The notes under the pieces were generated by a model. It was not told the DNA's origin. It did not search any database and saw only the letters and a list, made by a program, of their open reading frames with translations. Both the position numbers and the translations under genes were made by a program. From positions 43,586,001 through 43,650,000 of the forward strand of contig CM060731.1 in assembly GCA_030704615.1 (NCBI GenBank): DNA of 64,000 bases. The letters run 5' to 3'. The stretch comes from Takakia lepidozioides. Taxonomy: Eukaryota > Streptophyta > Takakiopsida > Takakiales > Takakiaceae. Shown here piece after piece: positions 1 through 10,755 of this stretch (position 1 is the first letter of the stretch; each line of letters starts with the position of its first letter).

Positions 1-1856
1 GCGCACAGGAGATACCCATTGGGTTGTGGCCTGAAACAGATGTGACGACCAAAACCAAACACACAGAAGGGACTGACCTGGCTTGAACTGGATCCTAGAT
101 CCTGGGCTTCACCATCTTCATCGGCAATGCTGTCTAATACTCCATCCACAGTTAAGCTGTGAGAGATCCCATCGTCCCCAAGTAGCTGCTTGAGCACTAA
201 GTCTTCCTCAAGATTGTTGCTTGATCTTGATCCACCTGTCCCATTGTCTTCCACCAGTGAGAAATGTAACGTTTGAAATTGGGTCTGAACAAGGCCATAT
301 ATAAACCTCTTGTATGAGTGTGCCAAGTGGAGAACAAGACCATTCCAGAACAATCCACTGCGAGTTATGGCCACACATTCATAAGGACAGACTGCCTCAT
401 GCAGGTAAGCTCTTACGCATCCTGTTTGCCTCTGTCAGATAGAGACTAATGCAACATTTGGGGGTGATTTGTTTGTGGTTTTGCTGTACTGTTGTCATAT
501 GGTCCCATGATGTGATTTTTTCTATTTTCTTTCTTTTCCTTCCCTCTTTTCCCTCTCCTTAGGTGTGATTTCCCATGATTTCTTTCTTTCTAAAGCTTTT
601 CTCTCTTTATGATTTCATAAGACGCTACTGGAGAGCCCCTCGCAAAGGTAGTACCTATTCCCTATGTTTCCGTCCAAACTGGGCGCAGGGTCTATGGCCA
701 CAAGGCTATGGCAAACAAAGTCTTATGAGTACATTTCTCTCTCCCACTCTCTTGGACATAATCATTTTCTTTTTTCTTTCCCTCTGGCTCAAATCTTACA
801 TGATGAACAAAAGTGAAGGAGAAACAAATGTCAAACATGCATAAAAGTCAAGATGTAAGATAGTCAACCTTTTGATCCCTTGCTTTTGTAGCCATGGCGT
901 AGCTCAAAACGGGCAGCATCATCAATCTTTTTACAGGGCTCACATATGCGCACAAGGCCATCACCTTGTCCTCTCAGGACTTGACGCTGCTGAGTGCAAT
1001 TGTTGCAAAAGAGCCCCCCACATCTGCGACAATGGTGCTATACCCGCCCTCCATGTCACCCCACTTTGACCCAATTTGGATAGAGAAAAAGAAGACAGAA
1101 CAAAATCAAATTGACAAATGTGGAAATGACAAAAGGGCTCCTCTCTCGGAGTAGGGTATCTGCGTGTGCATGAGAAAGACTTCGATAGAGATAGATAGCT
1201 AGATAGAGAGACAAATGGGAGTAGGGAGATCTGTGTGTGCATGAGAAAGAGATAGATAGAATGTACTCATAAGACGTCATTTGCGGTAGCCTTGTGGCCA
1301 TAGACCCCGCGCCCAGTTTGGGCGAAACGGAACAGACACTACCTTTGAGAGGGGTTTACTCCGGTAGTGGGACTAGATCAATCTGCTGTGCATGGGCTGC
1401 GCAGCAATTAGACCCCAACTGGGCCAGGGCTTTAAGCTTGGCCTCAAGATTTGAAAGTTGGTGAACAGAGGAGCAGGGACTATGTTCTTGATGGTCCTGC
1501 CGAGGGTCACTCTCTGATGGATAAATAGAGATAGATACAGAAGAGAGAGAAAAAGATGCACTGGTTAGAGAAAAATGCTGGAAGCTTGGCTTATAGGGAC
1601 ATTGCCCAATTTGATGCTAAATAGAGAGAATGTACTCATTCGATACTAATTTGACGGATACGTAGGGATGAATAGAGGAATTGAGATATGTATCTGCTCA
1701 GCAACACAAAGGTACGATCTACATCAGAGAACAGAGATGTACTTTTCGATTGATAAAGGAGAAAGCCGAAGAGCAGCCCTGGCAGTGGGAAGCGTCCACC
1801 ACCCAACTATGGCCTCGCGCTGACGGCTTGGGCGGCAACCCCACCTTCTCCAACAT
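1..1856 (-). CDS. FYVE-type zinc-finger protein, 5' part (3' end beyond left edge)
   Basis: Likely a phosphatidylinositol-3-phosphate-binding endosomal protein of the plant FYVE family. Exons: 1856-1743, 1037-869 and 421-78; the next lies outside. Exon 1 opens with ATG and MLEKVGLPPKPS, then the FYVE WVVD motif, a C-x2-C pair and NRK. Exon 2 starts HHCRRCGG and carries the next zinc ligands, LRGQGDG, the RICEPC turn and ARFELRHGYK. Exon 3 has no named domain and is acidic near its end (NNLEEDLVLKQLLGDDG). Junctions are AAA|GT..AG|CAC (phase 0) and AAAG|GT..CAG|GA (phase 1); phases close. The frame also stays open from 78 to base 1, so exon 3 could run on. Intron 1 (705 bp) and intron 2 (447 bp) hold LINE 3' ends. 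Seen: motifs and splice sites. Known: FYVE ligand pattern. Inferred: membrane role. The donor after exon 2 (GTTGAC) is weak. Confidence 0.82.
625..735 (+). repeat. LINE 3'-end fragment, copy 1
   Basis: About 110 bp matching the 3' end of the LINE at 22.7-26 kb: the GAGAGCCCCTCGCAAAGGTAG box, the GTCTATGGCCACAAGGCTATG box and the terminal CTTATGAGTACATT. It lies inside intron 2 of the FYVE gene, antisense to that gene, and is followed by a pyrimidine-rich stretch. Confidence 0.75.
1265..1522 (-). repeat. LINE 3'-end fragment, copy 2
   Basis: The minus strand encodes a piece ending TIKNIVPAPLFTNF, parallel to SIKGIVPVPLFTNF at the end of the 644-residue LINE frame. It is followed by the conserved 3' UTR ending in CTTATGAGTACATTC and then TCTATC-type microsatellite DNA. 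It sits in intron 1 of the FYVE gene, in the sense direction. Confidence 0.8.
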
Positions 1857-2604
1857 CTCCTTCCTCACACATGCAGCCCCTGTGTTTGTGTATGTATGTT
1901 GATGTGATAGAGAATCACGCCCCGTGTAGAGTAGACCACTCTCCTTTTCAAGTCACAAAACCTGCCCAACGAGGGAGAAAGAGAGCGAGAGAGGAAGAGC
2001 ATTGGTAATTTGACCTGCACCACATAGTCAAATACAACCCACATTCATCCCCATTGGCAAACTGATTATTGACCCACACAAACACCCTCATTCCATCAAC
2101 ATTTGCAGAAAATGAACGCACAATCTTTTAGGAAGGAAGGACATCATGATATCCAATTATGACAAATTCCTTGTCTTGGCAGTCTGATGAGTAACAGCAG
2201 CTCAGAGTAGGGTGGTTGACATTGTTCCTTTGTCAATCAAAGATGCTTCAAGCTTTGGTGGTGCAGCCTGTTTGTGCAAGGTTATTATTATAGATGCTCG
2301 TATCGTTTTTGCGACAATCCCAAGAGTACAAAACTGCAGACATAAGAGCAGAGGATGTTGACATCCACCATGCAAATGTGGTAGCATCGAGGATGCTCGA
2401 AGAGTTGTCAACAACTTTGCTGTGCTGAAATGTGGTTGTCTCAGGAGCTTGAAAAATGCAGGATATGTTCAGCTTGGGTATTGAGGGGTCACTCATCCTA
2501 AGGTCAAGAATGGTCTTCACCTAATCAAATCTTACCTGCAATTTCCATGGCCAAGCTTTGTGAAAAGAGAGAGAGAGAAAGAGGCACACACACACACACG
2601 CACA
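1857..2604. other. Upstream flank of the FYVE gene, no gene seen
   Basis: This should hold the FYVE promoter and 5' UTR. Minus-strand frames at 2202-2520 are open but show no family motif and no splice-supported extension. No clear TATA box was picked out. Confidence 0.4.
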
Positions 2605-3110
2605 GTATGTACACGTTGTTTGTCATAGCCTTGTGGCAATATGCCCCGCACCCAGTTTGGACAGAACAAAAGGGAACGGATGCTACCTTTGTGAGGGGCT
2701 CACTCCAGTAGTGTGACTTACCTTCATAGAGACAATTAGTTCGGGTTTTCCAGATCTCTAGAAAGCCCTTCACACAAGCATCAACTTCCTGTGTGTCAAA
2801 AGCCCAGCAATTAGAACTCAACAGGGCCAGGGCCCGCTAGATAAGTTGGTATGCAGGGACAATGTTCTTGATGGTCCTGAAGAAGGTCATTCTCTGGTGA
2901 CATTATCCTGGACAATGTATCAGAAAATGGATATAGTCTTCAGGCTGCCCCCATATCCACCAATTGAAATCTCCTCTTCCTCTCTGCATCTGTTTATTGG
3001 TCAAAGGTAGGCTTCCAGCCCTCACTTTAAATTTCAGTCTAGTGCCGAGGGTAGGTAGGCCCCTGAGATCATCCTTATGGTCTTCGCCCGAGAGACAGAG
3101 ACAGAGACAG
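2605..3110 (-). repeat. 5'-truncated LINE copy 3
   Basis: Reads on the minus strand from a piece matching the LINE segment LGTRLKFKLRAGSLPL (around 3000-3100) through the C-terminal part (DACVKGFLEIWKTRTN) and the 3' UTR. Internal deletions and shifts are present. It ends at a (CA)n/(GA)n microsatellite around 2566-2605. About 500 bp survive. Confidence 0.75.
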
Positions 3111-3492
3111 AGACGGGGGGAGAGGGAGGGAGAAAGTATGACCTAACTCACTAACTTTTATTTTTTTTGTAGATACTTATTTTCAAGATAGTCATTAAAA
3201 TATCAACTCTTCCGTAGTCCCTCTAAGGCACTTCTACAGACGAAAATTATTAGCCCACAGGTCATACAGATGCATGTTCTATTGTGAACTACACCTTGCG
3301 TGGACATACACCTAATCAGCATTGATGGCACCTATCAATTGTGCCTTGGAACACAACCACTTTACCACAAAAGATTCTCAACCCTACCTACTCCCAAAAT
3401 TGAAAAAGCGACAGGCGATCAGGAGGGGACCTCGCACTCAAAGTGATGCAGCCCATCTGATGAATACTGTGTTCCTCTACCAAGACTTGAAA
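3111..3492. other. Spacer 3' of the F-box gene
   Basis: Begins with a short (GACAGA)n-like run near 3100-3130. The rest should include the 3' UTR of the minus-strand F-box gene ending at 3493. The short plus frame at 3322-3624 overlaps that gene antisense and is not believed. Confidence 0.3.
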
Positions 3493-5374
3493 TCACACCT
3501 CCTGGGGAATGTCAAACTCAGGGCCAGCCTCCCCAGCTTCACCCTGGCACTCCCCACAGATGAAGCTGCTTTCAGGACCCTTCAAATGATCGGCATGCCG
3601 ACCACAGCCAGGTCGGTTGCATAGTGAGCACTTGGGTAGCCGCTGCCAGCAGGCAGAGCACAAGAAGTCTAGACAAAAAGTCTCCTCAAACTCCTCAGAC
3701 TCATTGATACAGGTTCCACATTCCTCACATCTAGCAATGCACAGGAAACACCCACGGCACTGCTGCAGCACCATGCCTTGCCACTGCTGACACCTATCTC
3801 GTGTACAATCATACACCACACGTGCATTCCCGCACTTAGGGCATGCTTCAATGTCAATAGCCCGTTCCTCATCACAAGAAAATGAGTGATGCCCGTTGCG
3901 GTAGAACTGCGGTTTCCTTGAATCCTTTTGATGAGGTTGCCCAAGACCTTCAGGTTGCAGCATTAACTGCAGAGTGTCCAGAATCTCCCTTGTGACCCCA
4001 TAGAGCCCCCTGATACGGAGTTGCTGCAGGCCAGGCATGGTGGCCACCCGATCACCAGTGTGGGCCTTCACCATTCTAACTATTCCCTCCGCACTTATCC
4101 TGGTACATCCAGGAAGACAAAGCTGCATCCACAATTGCATACACAACAACTGTCAATGCAAACAAAGAAAACAGCTAGATCACTGTTTTCCTTTGAGGTG
4201 CATTTTAAGCAAAAAGCAATGGCAAAGGATGAGGCCGCAAAAAACTCAGTCGAAAGTTAGCCTCAAATTTAATCGCTACTGGCACATGGAATGGAGTTTG
4301 AAGGAAAACATACTATTACACTTCTGAGCCCAAAACAAATGGGTTGCTGGTGCTACATAAGTGGCAGTCCATCACATCCATCACAGGCAAGAATTCTCAC
4401 GCAAACTCTTCTTTACCCCAAATTAGACCTACAAAATCTGCATTGACAACTCAATAAGCCCAGCCACTACGTGTAGATCACTCTGTCTCTCACGAGCACC
4501 ACAGTAAAGTTTCTTGAGCAGGCAAATGCTGGCTTCCACAGACCCACCTTCGAATGAAGGTATAAACCCTAAAGACTATAGCAGCCACGTTATTTGGACA
4601 TTCTCCCAAAGACAGAGCTTGATAATGTCCCCTCCTGATTTTGGGTGCTAACCAAATTGAATATTGACATCTCACATGCGATTAGGGCATATAATTGATA
4701 GCAGCTATGTGCTGCTATCGTGGCCCCTAGTGTGACTGGTGAATTAGGTCAGATTTTCAGCAACCCAAAGTCACCAGCAGTGAAAGAGAATGTTTCAGAC
4801 ATAGAAAGGTAGCCCTAGGAGAAAATTCACATACCTTCCGAAGCATAGGATTGGTCACAAGAACTCTCTCGATGCCCTCATCAGTTATCTTTGCACACTC
4901 CACCAGACTGAGACACAGGAGTCGACCCTGAGCTCGGCCCGCAAGCTTTATGAGAGCTTCATTAGTAAGCTTTTTGTTCAAGGGAGCATCCACATGCAAC
5001 CGCTGCCACAATAACACATCTCCTTTCACTGCGTCCCGCAGTGATTTGCTAACCCTCTCCACAGCCAGCAGATCTTGCAGGCCTAGATATGGAAGCGTGT
5101 AAAAAATTCCTTCAGGAGAGCCTTCCGGTCCTCCACTTGCATTGTCACGCCCAAAAGTCGGGCAGTTCCCCTTTTCCCCAGTTCCCCCGGATTGTTGACA
5201 TTTTGATGCTGATTGTATCTCTCGCTCTCCTCTTTCTTGCCCTTTTCTTTCTCCTGCCTTGCCCTCCTCATCGCCTGCGTGCAATGCTTGTGCTCCTGCG
5301 TAGTCTCGCCTTCCTCCCATGGAAACACCTTGAATGGCACTGCAAGGCTTGCCCGCGGCCCCTGTCAACGGCAT
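3493..5374 (-). CDS. SKIP14: SKIP14-like F-box protein
   Basis: Probable substrate-recognition subunit of an SCF ubiquitin ligase. Exon 1 ends at 4835 (CGGAAG|GTATGT) and exon 2 runs 4122-3493 (GCAG|CTT), phase 0 on both sides. Exon 1 carries an F-box (LPYLGLQDLLAVERVSKSL, then LLWQRLHV) and leucine-rich-repeat-like segments (CLSLVECAKITDEG). The repeat continues over the junction as MLRK|LCLPGCTRIS. The C-terminus is the cysteine-rich module typical of SKIP14: CPKCGNARVVYDC, then CFLCIARCEECGTC, FEETFC, CSACW and CSLCNRPGC. The start is uncertain. The frame is open to about 5530 without an early ATG; candidates are 5374 and 5320, and an upstream exon is possible. Residues before the F-box are low-complexity and GC-rich. 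F-box and zinc module are seen; SCF membership is inferred. Confidence 0.85.
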
Positions 5375-5693
5375 GCCCGCACATGCACGCCCTCCCTCTC
5401 CCCACCGTCCGCGCTGCCTCGCCCAAAGGAACCGCGCGGTGAGCCCCGCTGTCAGCGCCCTCTGTGGGGCTCTAGCGGCCTGCCACCCACACGCACTGAC
5501 TTGCTGCCTCTTGGAACGCCACTTCACCACCTACCCTAAAGTGCTTTTTTTCTTTTTTTCTTTCTTTTCTGTTTTTTTATGTTTCTTTTGGTTGGTCAAA
5601 TGGGCCTCATTTTGAAATTGATCCCAAAAAATAAATAAATGAAACTCTGTCCGATGTTCAGTACCGAGCAAAGCCCCAAAGCCCCCACTGACA
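5375..5693. other. Upstream flank of the F-box gene
   Basis: GC-rich up to about 5530, then a T-rich tract (5544-5590). It may contain the promoter and 5' UTR of the SKIP14-like gene. No coding unit recognised. Confidence 0.3.
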
Positions 5694-5942
5694 GTCAGTA
5701 GCTCAGTTGGATAGTGCACTGAGTGCCACCCAGATGATTCTTGGTTCAAATCTTGCTAAATTGTTGCGTGTGTATTCTCCCATGTCCCTGTATTCTCCCC
5801 TGTCCCTTGGCCGGTGTCCCATCAGCAAGCATTCACAGCGAGGTTACTGTGAAAGAGGTTATTTTCTCCTCTCACTATGATTAAGGGGCCTAATTTGTGA
5901 GCGGTCGCTCCCGGGTACTTTTCCCTGTTTAAAAAAAAAGGA
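5694..5942 (+). repeat. tRNA-derived SINE-like element
   Basis: The head has an RNA polymerase III A box (TAGCTCAGTTGG, 5699-5710) and B box (GGTTCAAATCT, 5743-5753) at tRNA spacing. A non-tRNA body of about 170 bp follows, ending in an A run near 5931-5941. The T-arm stem is poor, so it is not a functional tRNA. Head, body and A tail fit a SINE. No second full copy was found in the window. Confidence 0.55.
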
Positions 5943-6144
5943 AAAGAAAGCCCCGAGCTTTGTACTGACATTCAATTCCACTTCCACTTCAGAAAAGATT
6001 AGGCATAAATTTTGTACTATTCTCCTTGTGAGACTGATATAATGATGGAATGTCCAAAGGTTGGTTTGGTGTAATTGGTTCTACAGCACATGATAGGCCT
6101 TCCAGCAAGCGTAAAGACTTGCCCAAAAAAATTGTTTGTATTTG

Positions 6145-6440
6145 TCATGCCCTTAAAATGTAAAATCCATTGCGGTGCATTTCGCCTGGCGGAGTATCCC
6201 CATCATCTTCAGGGAGTGCATTCCGACAATGTGGAATGCACCAATTAGATTTCTTTTTATAGCTGTGAGGGCATGATTTCCTTGGAGAAGATACATTATC
6301 CATGATACTCAAAACATCCTCAATAATATCTATCCAAAGAGTTTTGAAAAACTCGATTGGTAAATCGGGGGCTTTTAGTATGCTCAAACTTGAGAAGGCA
6401 TCGACAAGCTCCTTCGTGTGGTGAAGGGTGCTGAGATCGA
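6145..6440 (-). pseudogene. LINE reverse-transcriptase fragment (second LINE type)
   Basis: The minus strand reads ELVDAFSSLSILKAPDLPIEFFKTLW, given here in two parts: ELVDAFSSLS and LKAPDLPIEFFKTLW. This is the block before reverse-transcriptase motif 1 of plant LINEs (usually K-AP-GxDGxP-EFYK). The GxDG part is deleted. About 80 residues survive, with no catalytic motif. It differs from the 22.7-26 kb LINE. Confidence 0.55.
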
Positions 6441-6489
6441 AGTTTTATCATAAGGAGAGAGAGCGGACGGAAAACGATTTAGTACCTCC

Positions 6490-7880
6490 TGCTTGGAGCG
6501 TTCGTCCATCTAATGTTTGGACCACTGCTGTATTGGTATATTAGGTTAAGGCAGGTGTATAGTAGGGTGTGTGGAATGGTCTCAAATATCCTACTAGGTG
6601 GGTATGAGCTGGGGCAACACCCCTCAATACCTTGGTCGCCCCCAGTATGTATTTGTAAAAAAAACCCAGATGAAACCATACCAACTTGGTATAAGAGTTC
6701 GTGATACCAACCCCACCATTGTTGAAGAGGTGGAATATAAACTTAGGCAGGTCTGGGTTTGTGGTGTATTGTGGGGAATGTGACAAGAGATAATTTTTTG
6801 CAACCTAAATTAATTGAGGTTCTAAATTTTAATATATTTATTATAAAGGTGATACCAAACCCTGGCATATATTGGGCTGGTATCACAAAAAAGAAATATT
6901 CATAACATACGAGTCAAACCTATAACCTAATACTATTATATATACCAGACCAGCCAGTTGATTTTTAGTATAATCTGATACCAGTACCCTACTAGTCTAA
7001 CTATTGAGCTCTTACCCAATACCATTACCCCACTGGTATTAAAAAATTATGATACCAGTACAACTCTGGTCTAGACCAGTGTTTGACGGTATGTACATGG
7101 GTATCATGTCTAGCCCGACCGCCAAGCCCATCCCTACCTTTTACCCGCCACCCGGTCCAAGACCTGCCTCAACAGTTTTGGCTCACTGTTGTACCGGTAT
7201 ATAGAGTATTGCCTAGTATGTGCACAGGTATTTGCAATGGTATCAAAGACCCTACCCCCGCCTAATACCAACCAAGAGAAATACCCCGGTTATGAACAAG
7301 TTGCCCACCATAAATCCTAGAGTAATACCCTGACTTCTACCATATCAGTCTGGTATTCATTTTTGTTCTACCTCGTAAATACCAATGTTTCCCATCAACG
7401 TTCCCGCGAAGTCCATGGTAGTATTGCTGGCATACATCATAGTTGCGGCGGCGCTCCTTCAATGTTCAGTGTAGTGGCTGCTAATGTGATCGATTCCATC
7501 CAACATTAAATCAATTTCTGCAATCACTCCATTGTTCTAGAGACATTTATAATTTATTTTCTTGTTACTACAAAAACTTTCTTTGATTGGAAGTATCTAT
7601 TCGGGAGTTTTGGTACAACAAAGCTCGTTTGAGGGCCTCCATCTCCTCTTAATTATTTTAAGGAAAAAAAAAACTCTTATTACCTTAAGGTTTGCTTGTG
7701 TTATCTAATACCAGACCCAGGTATATGTACCACTAGTATCACCCAAACACCTACTCGTATATTTATACCGGATCAAAAAAATAAAAATAAAAATAAAAAA
7801 ATCTCAATTTTCAATTCTCAAAAATTTCTCAATTCCTTCTATTTATACCAATGGACAGTATCTAAAATTGTGAAATTAAT
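6490..7880. repeat. AT-rich tract with many ATACC/GGTAT motifs
   Basis: A dozen or more ATACCA, ATACCAG, CTGGTAT or GGTAT words occur in both orientations (for example near 6690, 6710, 6850, 6880, 6950, 6980, 7020, 7035, 7050, 7265, 7350, 7380, 7710 and 7850). Two stretches, about 6505-6660 and 7155-7290, share the order CACTG-TGTA-GGTATAT / GTGT / GGTAT / CTA. No transposase frame or clear terminal repeats were seen. It may be a decayed non-autonomous transposon. Confidence 0.4.
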
Positions 7881-8138
7881 TACCAGGACGTGCCATGTCT
7901 CAAAAATCCTAACCAACTGAGATTGAACCAACTATCACGGCCGCATGTCAATGCAGTGAAACATACACTAAATGTGTACATACAATGACTGTTTACTAAA
8001 CCACTGATTACTGAAAATAAAACATGAAAAACTTGATACTTGACAGATTTGCAGTACTTCTAGAGAGGCCATATCAAAAAATCTACCTAGCGTTACAAAG
8101 GAATTACGTGCACCACTTCAGGGAGGTAAAGTACATAC

Positions 8139-8562
8139 TTGTTGTGGCCTAGAGAATGGGTGTGTATCTCATGCGCTCCTGCTAAGGGCCTCTTGGGGAA
8201 TCGGGTTACCCGCAATTTAATGGAGACTGCATTAGAGCAGCAGCATTGTACTATTCGAACAAGATACCGTTGTGAAGCTTCTGATTTATTTGAAAGAGCA
8301 TCAAGTACTCATAGACAGAAGGATACATACCCGAATCTTGAAATCTCGGTCAGAGGTCACAATATACTTGCCGTCCGGCTAGCAAATCTGCAGTTGCAGT
8401 CTGACTTCATTAACGCCCGAGCAAGAGCATTAACACCCAAAGCTTGACTCACTTATCACCGCCCATGGCAGCAAATAGTGAACAGTTCACGTTGAAGGCA
8501 ACTGACCTTATGGCATCTCCATGCAGTACTGGATTTGTACTATCCTCAACGTCCACTGCAGA
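8139..8562 (-). pseudogene. WDR4/Trm82-like WD40 protein, exon remnants
   Basis: Family role: non-catalytic WD40 subunit of the tRNA guanine-46 N7 methyltransferase. Three minus-strand blocks have family motifs. 8562-8453 reads HGDAIRSVAFNVNCSLFAAMGGDK and ends at an AA|GTGAGT donor. 8387-8331 reads PDGKYIVTSDRDFKIR, bounded by AG and GTATGT. 8226-8139 reads LRVTRFPKRPLAGAHEI and then SLGHN, ending at AA|GTATGT. The ADRDFKIRV...GAHEI signature is diagnostic. The second block has an in-frame TAG before PDGK unless splicing uses that AG. The blades between GGDK and PDGK are missing, and the phase between blocks 2 and 3 closes only with a noncanonical extension. No N- or C-terminal exons were found. 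Most likely a decayed partial copy; a live gene with poor exon models is less likely. Confidence 0.6.
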
Positions 8563-10755
8563 CTGCACCCTACACCATCGCCAATATTCATTTCATTTTA
8601 GTGAACACATTGCAAAACAAGTGGTGCCCTTTTGGACTTTGTGTGCACTCCATCTAGAAAATTTGCTTCTTTCTTGAACTGCTAATATAATGATATCGTA
8701 CATAAGCCAGTTGTATTCTTAGGTCTAGATCATCAAGTATCTACAACTAACTTGTCCAATTTCAGGTGAAAGACTTGGAAAGATACAGTACGATAAGTGC
8801 AACGAAATTCGTGGACATTATTTTCAACAACTAGTCTTGTAAGAAACTCAGTCCAATGACCAAGAATCAGAACAATGATGCCAAAGAACACAAACTTGAG
8901 GTTGATACTCTGCAATAACTTCTTTCCCTGTTGTTCGAGCGGAATTGGCTATGCACCAGCTCTGGGGTTACAAAATTGTCCCTTCTGCACATCAGAAAGA
9001 ACTAATGGTTATTAAAAATACACTCAATTACACTCTCAATCCTGACATTCCCAAACCAAACCAAGAACTTGCAAACTAAATTCCCAAAACCTGCCCGTTA
9101 CCCTGCCTCAACCTCATGGCCCGTTACTTGCCTGTACCTTCAAATTTGACAGCTTCCACAAAATTTAAGTTGAAGTGGACGTTTCAACACTCAGCTTATC
9201 TGGTACAATCAGGAAGAATGATAAGAAAGTGTCCCAGTTCTCATCTTCAAGGTTTGATGATTTACAACAACAAAACCACTTGAAAGCACACCTTAGGGCC
9301 TAGCATCACCCACACCCATAACTAAGTACTTGTAACAGAAGTAAGCACTTTCCAAGTCACCCTACAGGAAAGCCAGAAGAGGACAAAAGGAAGCACACTT
9401 TCAAACACACAGATCATGACTTGGGGGATTCTACCTCGTGCACTTGCAAATCTCTCCACCAACAACATAATGAAGCAGCCGTGAGATCCACCTCGTGCAC
9501 TTGCATCAAACAGAGCTGCACCCACAAAGATCACTCAGTCAGATCACTCAAATAAACCCCAATCTGACCTCCCCTAGGATAGTACTCCACAATCTCACTC
9601 CCCATCTCACCAACCCTAAATCACAATGCAACTGAAGAACCACACACAACACCAATTCCACAAACATAGACTACAATCAGCTCCATCAAATATTCCATAC
9701 CCATCCCTATCCTACACATAAACAAGAGAAGCCTTCAGGTTCTCCCGAGGGTATGAGAAGGTAGGGCTTGCTTGGATACCGGTTCTCAGGCGAGTATGGG
9801 GAAGATCCTTACACAAGGGGTCGTGACTCTGGGACTGAATGGCTTCATCATTGTGCTCCACCATCCTCTCCAACCCCAGCTACTACCCACTCTTGTAAGG
9901 GTTCATTTCTTTTTGCAGAGAGGTCCCTGCAGTATCCAATAGTGATGGTTTTTTATTGCAGTCGTAGTGTGACTCATGCGTAGTTAGAGAATAGTAACTT
10001 GGGTCGTGAATCAAGAGTCTATTGGGAGTAGGAGTAGTGTTGCTCAATAGGCTACCAGGATGTAGACAATACTCGCGGCAGAACCGCTGATACCAAGGAG
10101 GAGCTCAAACCACGTCCAGGAATCCAACAGATTTGCAACTTGAATGAATACAATTCTGCTTTTTTTCTGAAATGCTTTGGTTGATTTTTCTAATTGCTTA
10201 ATTATCCTCATAATATTCTATAGTGGTGACTTATATCACCCCTAGTACTACCTATAATTACTTTCTTAGGATTTTACTAAAGTTTTTGGCAATGCTTTTG
10301 GCTATGTTCATTTTGAAAAAAAAACTTACCATATAAAGTCTAGTATAATCTTTTAACCCTTAACCTCCCAAAGCCACTTTGGCGGTGTTCTACCTGATCC
10401 TTGATTAGGGTTTGCCAAACTTTCTCAAGGGCGGTCCACACATCTGACTGAATGTAGATGGACTTGAGGCATGCTATGGAAGTCTACCGATGTGCTCATC
10501 AACATCTCCAAACTGTCCATCATATGCCTACTTACAGGGTTGTAATGCACTTGCAAGTGGCCTGGGTTGGAGTGGTGTACGTGTTTCAAGGACCTCTGTG
10601 AAAGGGTTGCTGGTCTTTGGTAGTCTTCATTAACCTGTAGCCTTAGTCACTTGTGTAGGCATTGTTCTATGCATAAAACCCTTTTAACTTTTGAGTTAAG
10701 TGCTCCTTTCTTTAGAACACCAATGATGTTGCCTAAGTGTCCATGATAATGACAG
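8563..10755. other. No recognised gene
   Basis: A minus-strand exon-like frame at 8733-8915 follows a GCAG and encodes a hydrophobic stretch (LKFVFFGIIVLILG) but matches no family I can defend. Around 10075-10110 the minus strand has TTGGTATCAGCGG, loosely like an initiator-tRNA primer-binding site. The rest is featureless, AT-rich from about 10140 to 10380. Confidence 0.3.

Noticed and set aside
872-1242. Open frames on both strands over the FYVE exon
   Set aside because: They are antisense or shifted shadows of exon 2 of the FYVE gene, whose zinc-ligand frame is the convincing one.
8733-8915. Minus-strand hydrophobic exon-like frame reminiscent of an MLO membrane segment
   Set aside because: Only one possible helix, no neighbouring MLO motifs, and an in-frame stop close upstream.
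10075-10110. Primer-binding-site-like TTGGTATCAGCGG on the minus strand
   Set aside because: Only the first nine bases fit the initiator-tRNA complement and no LTR border adjoins it.
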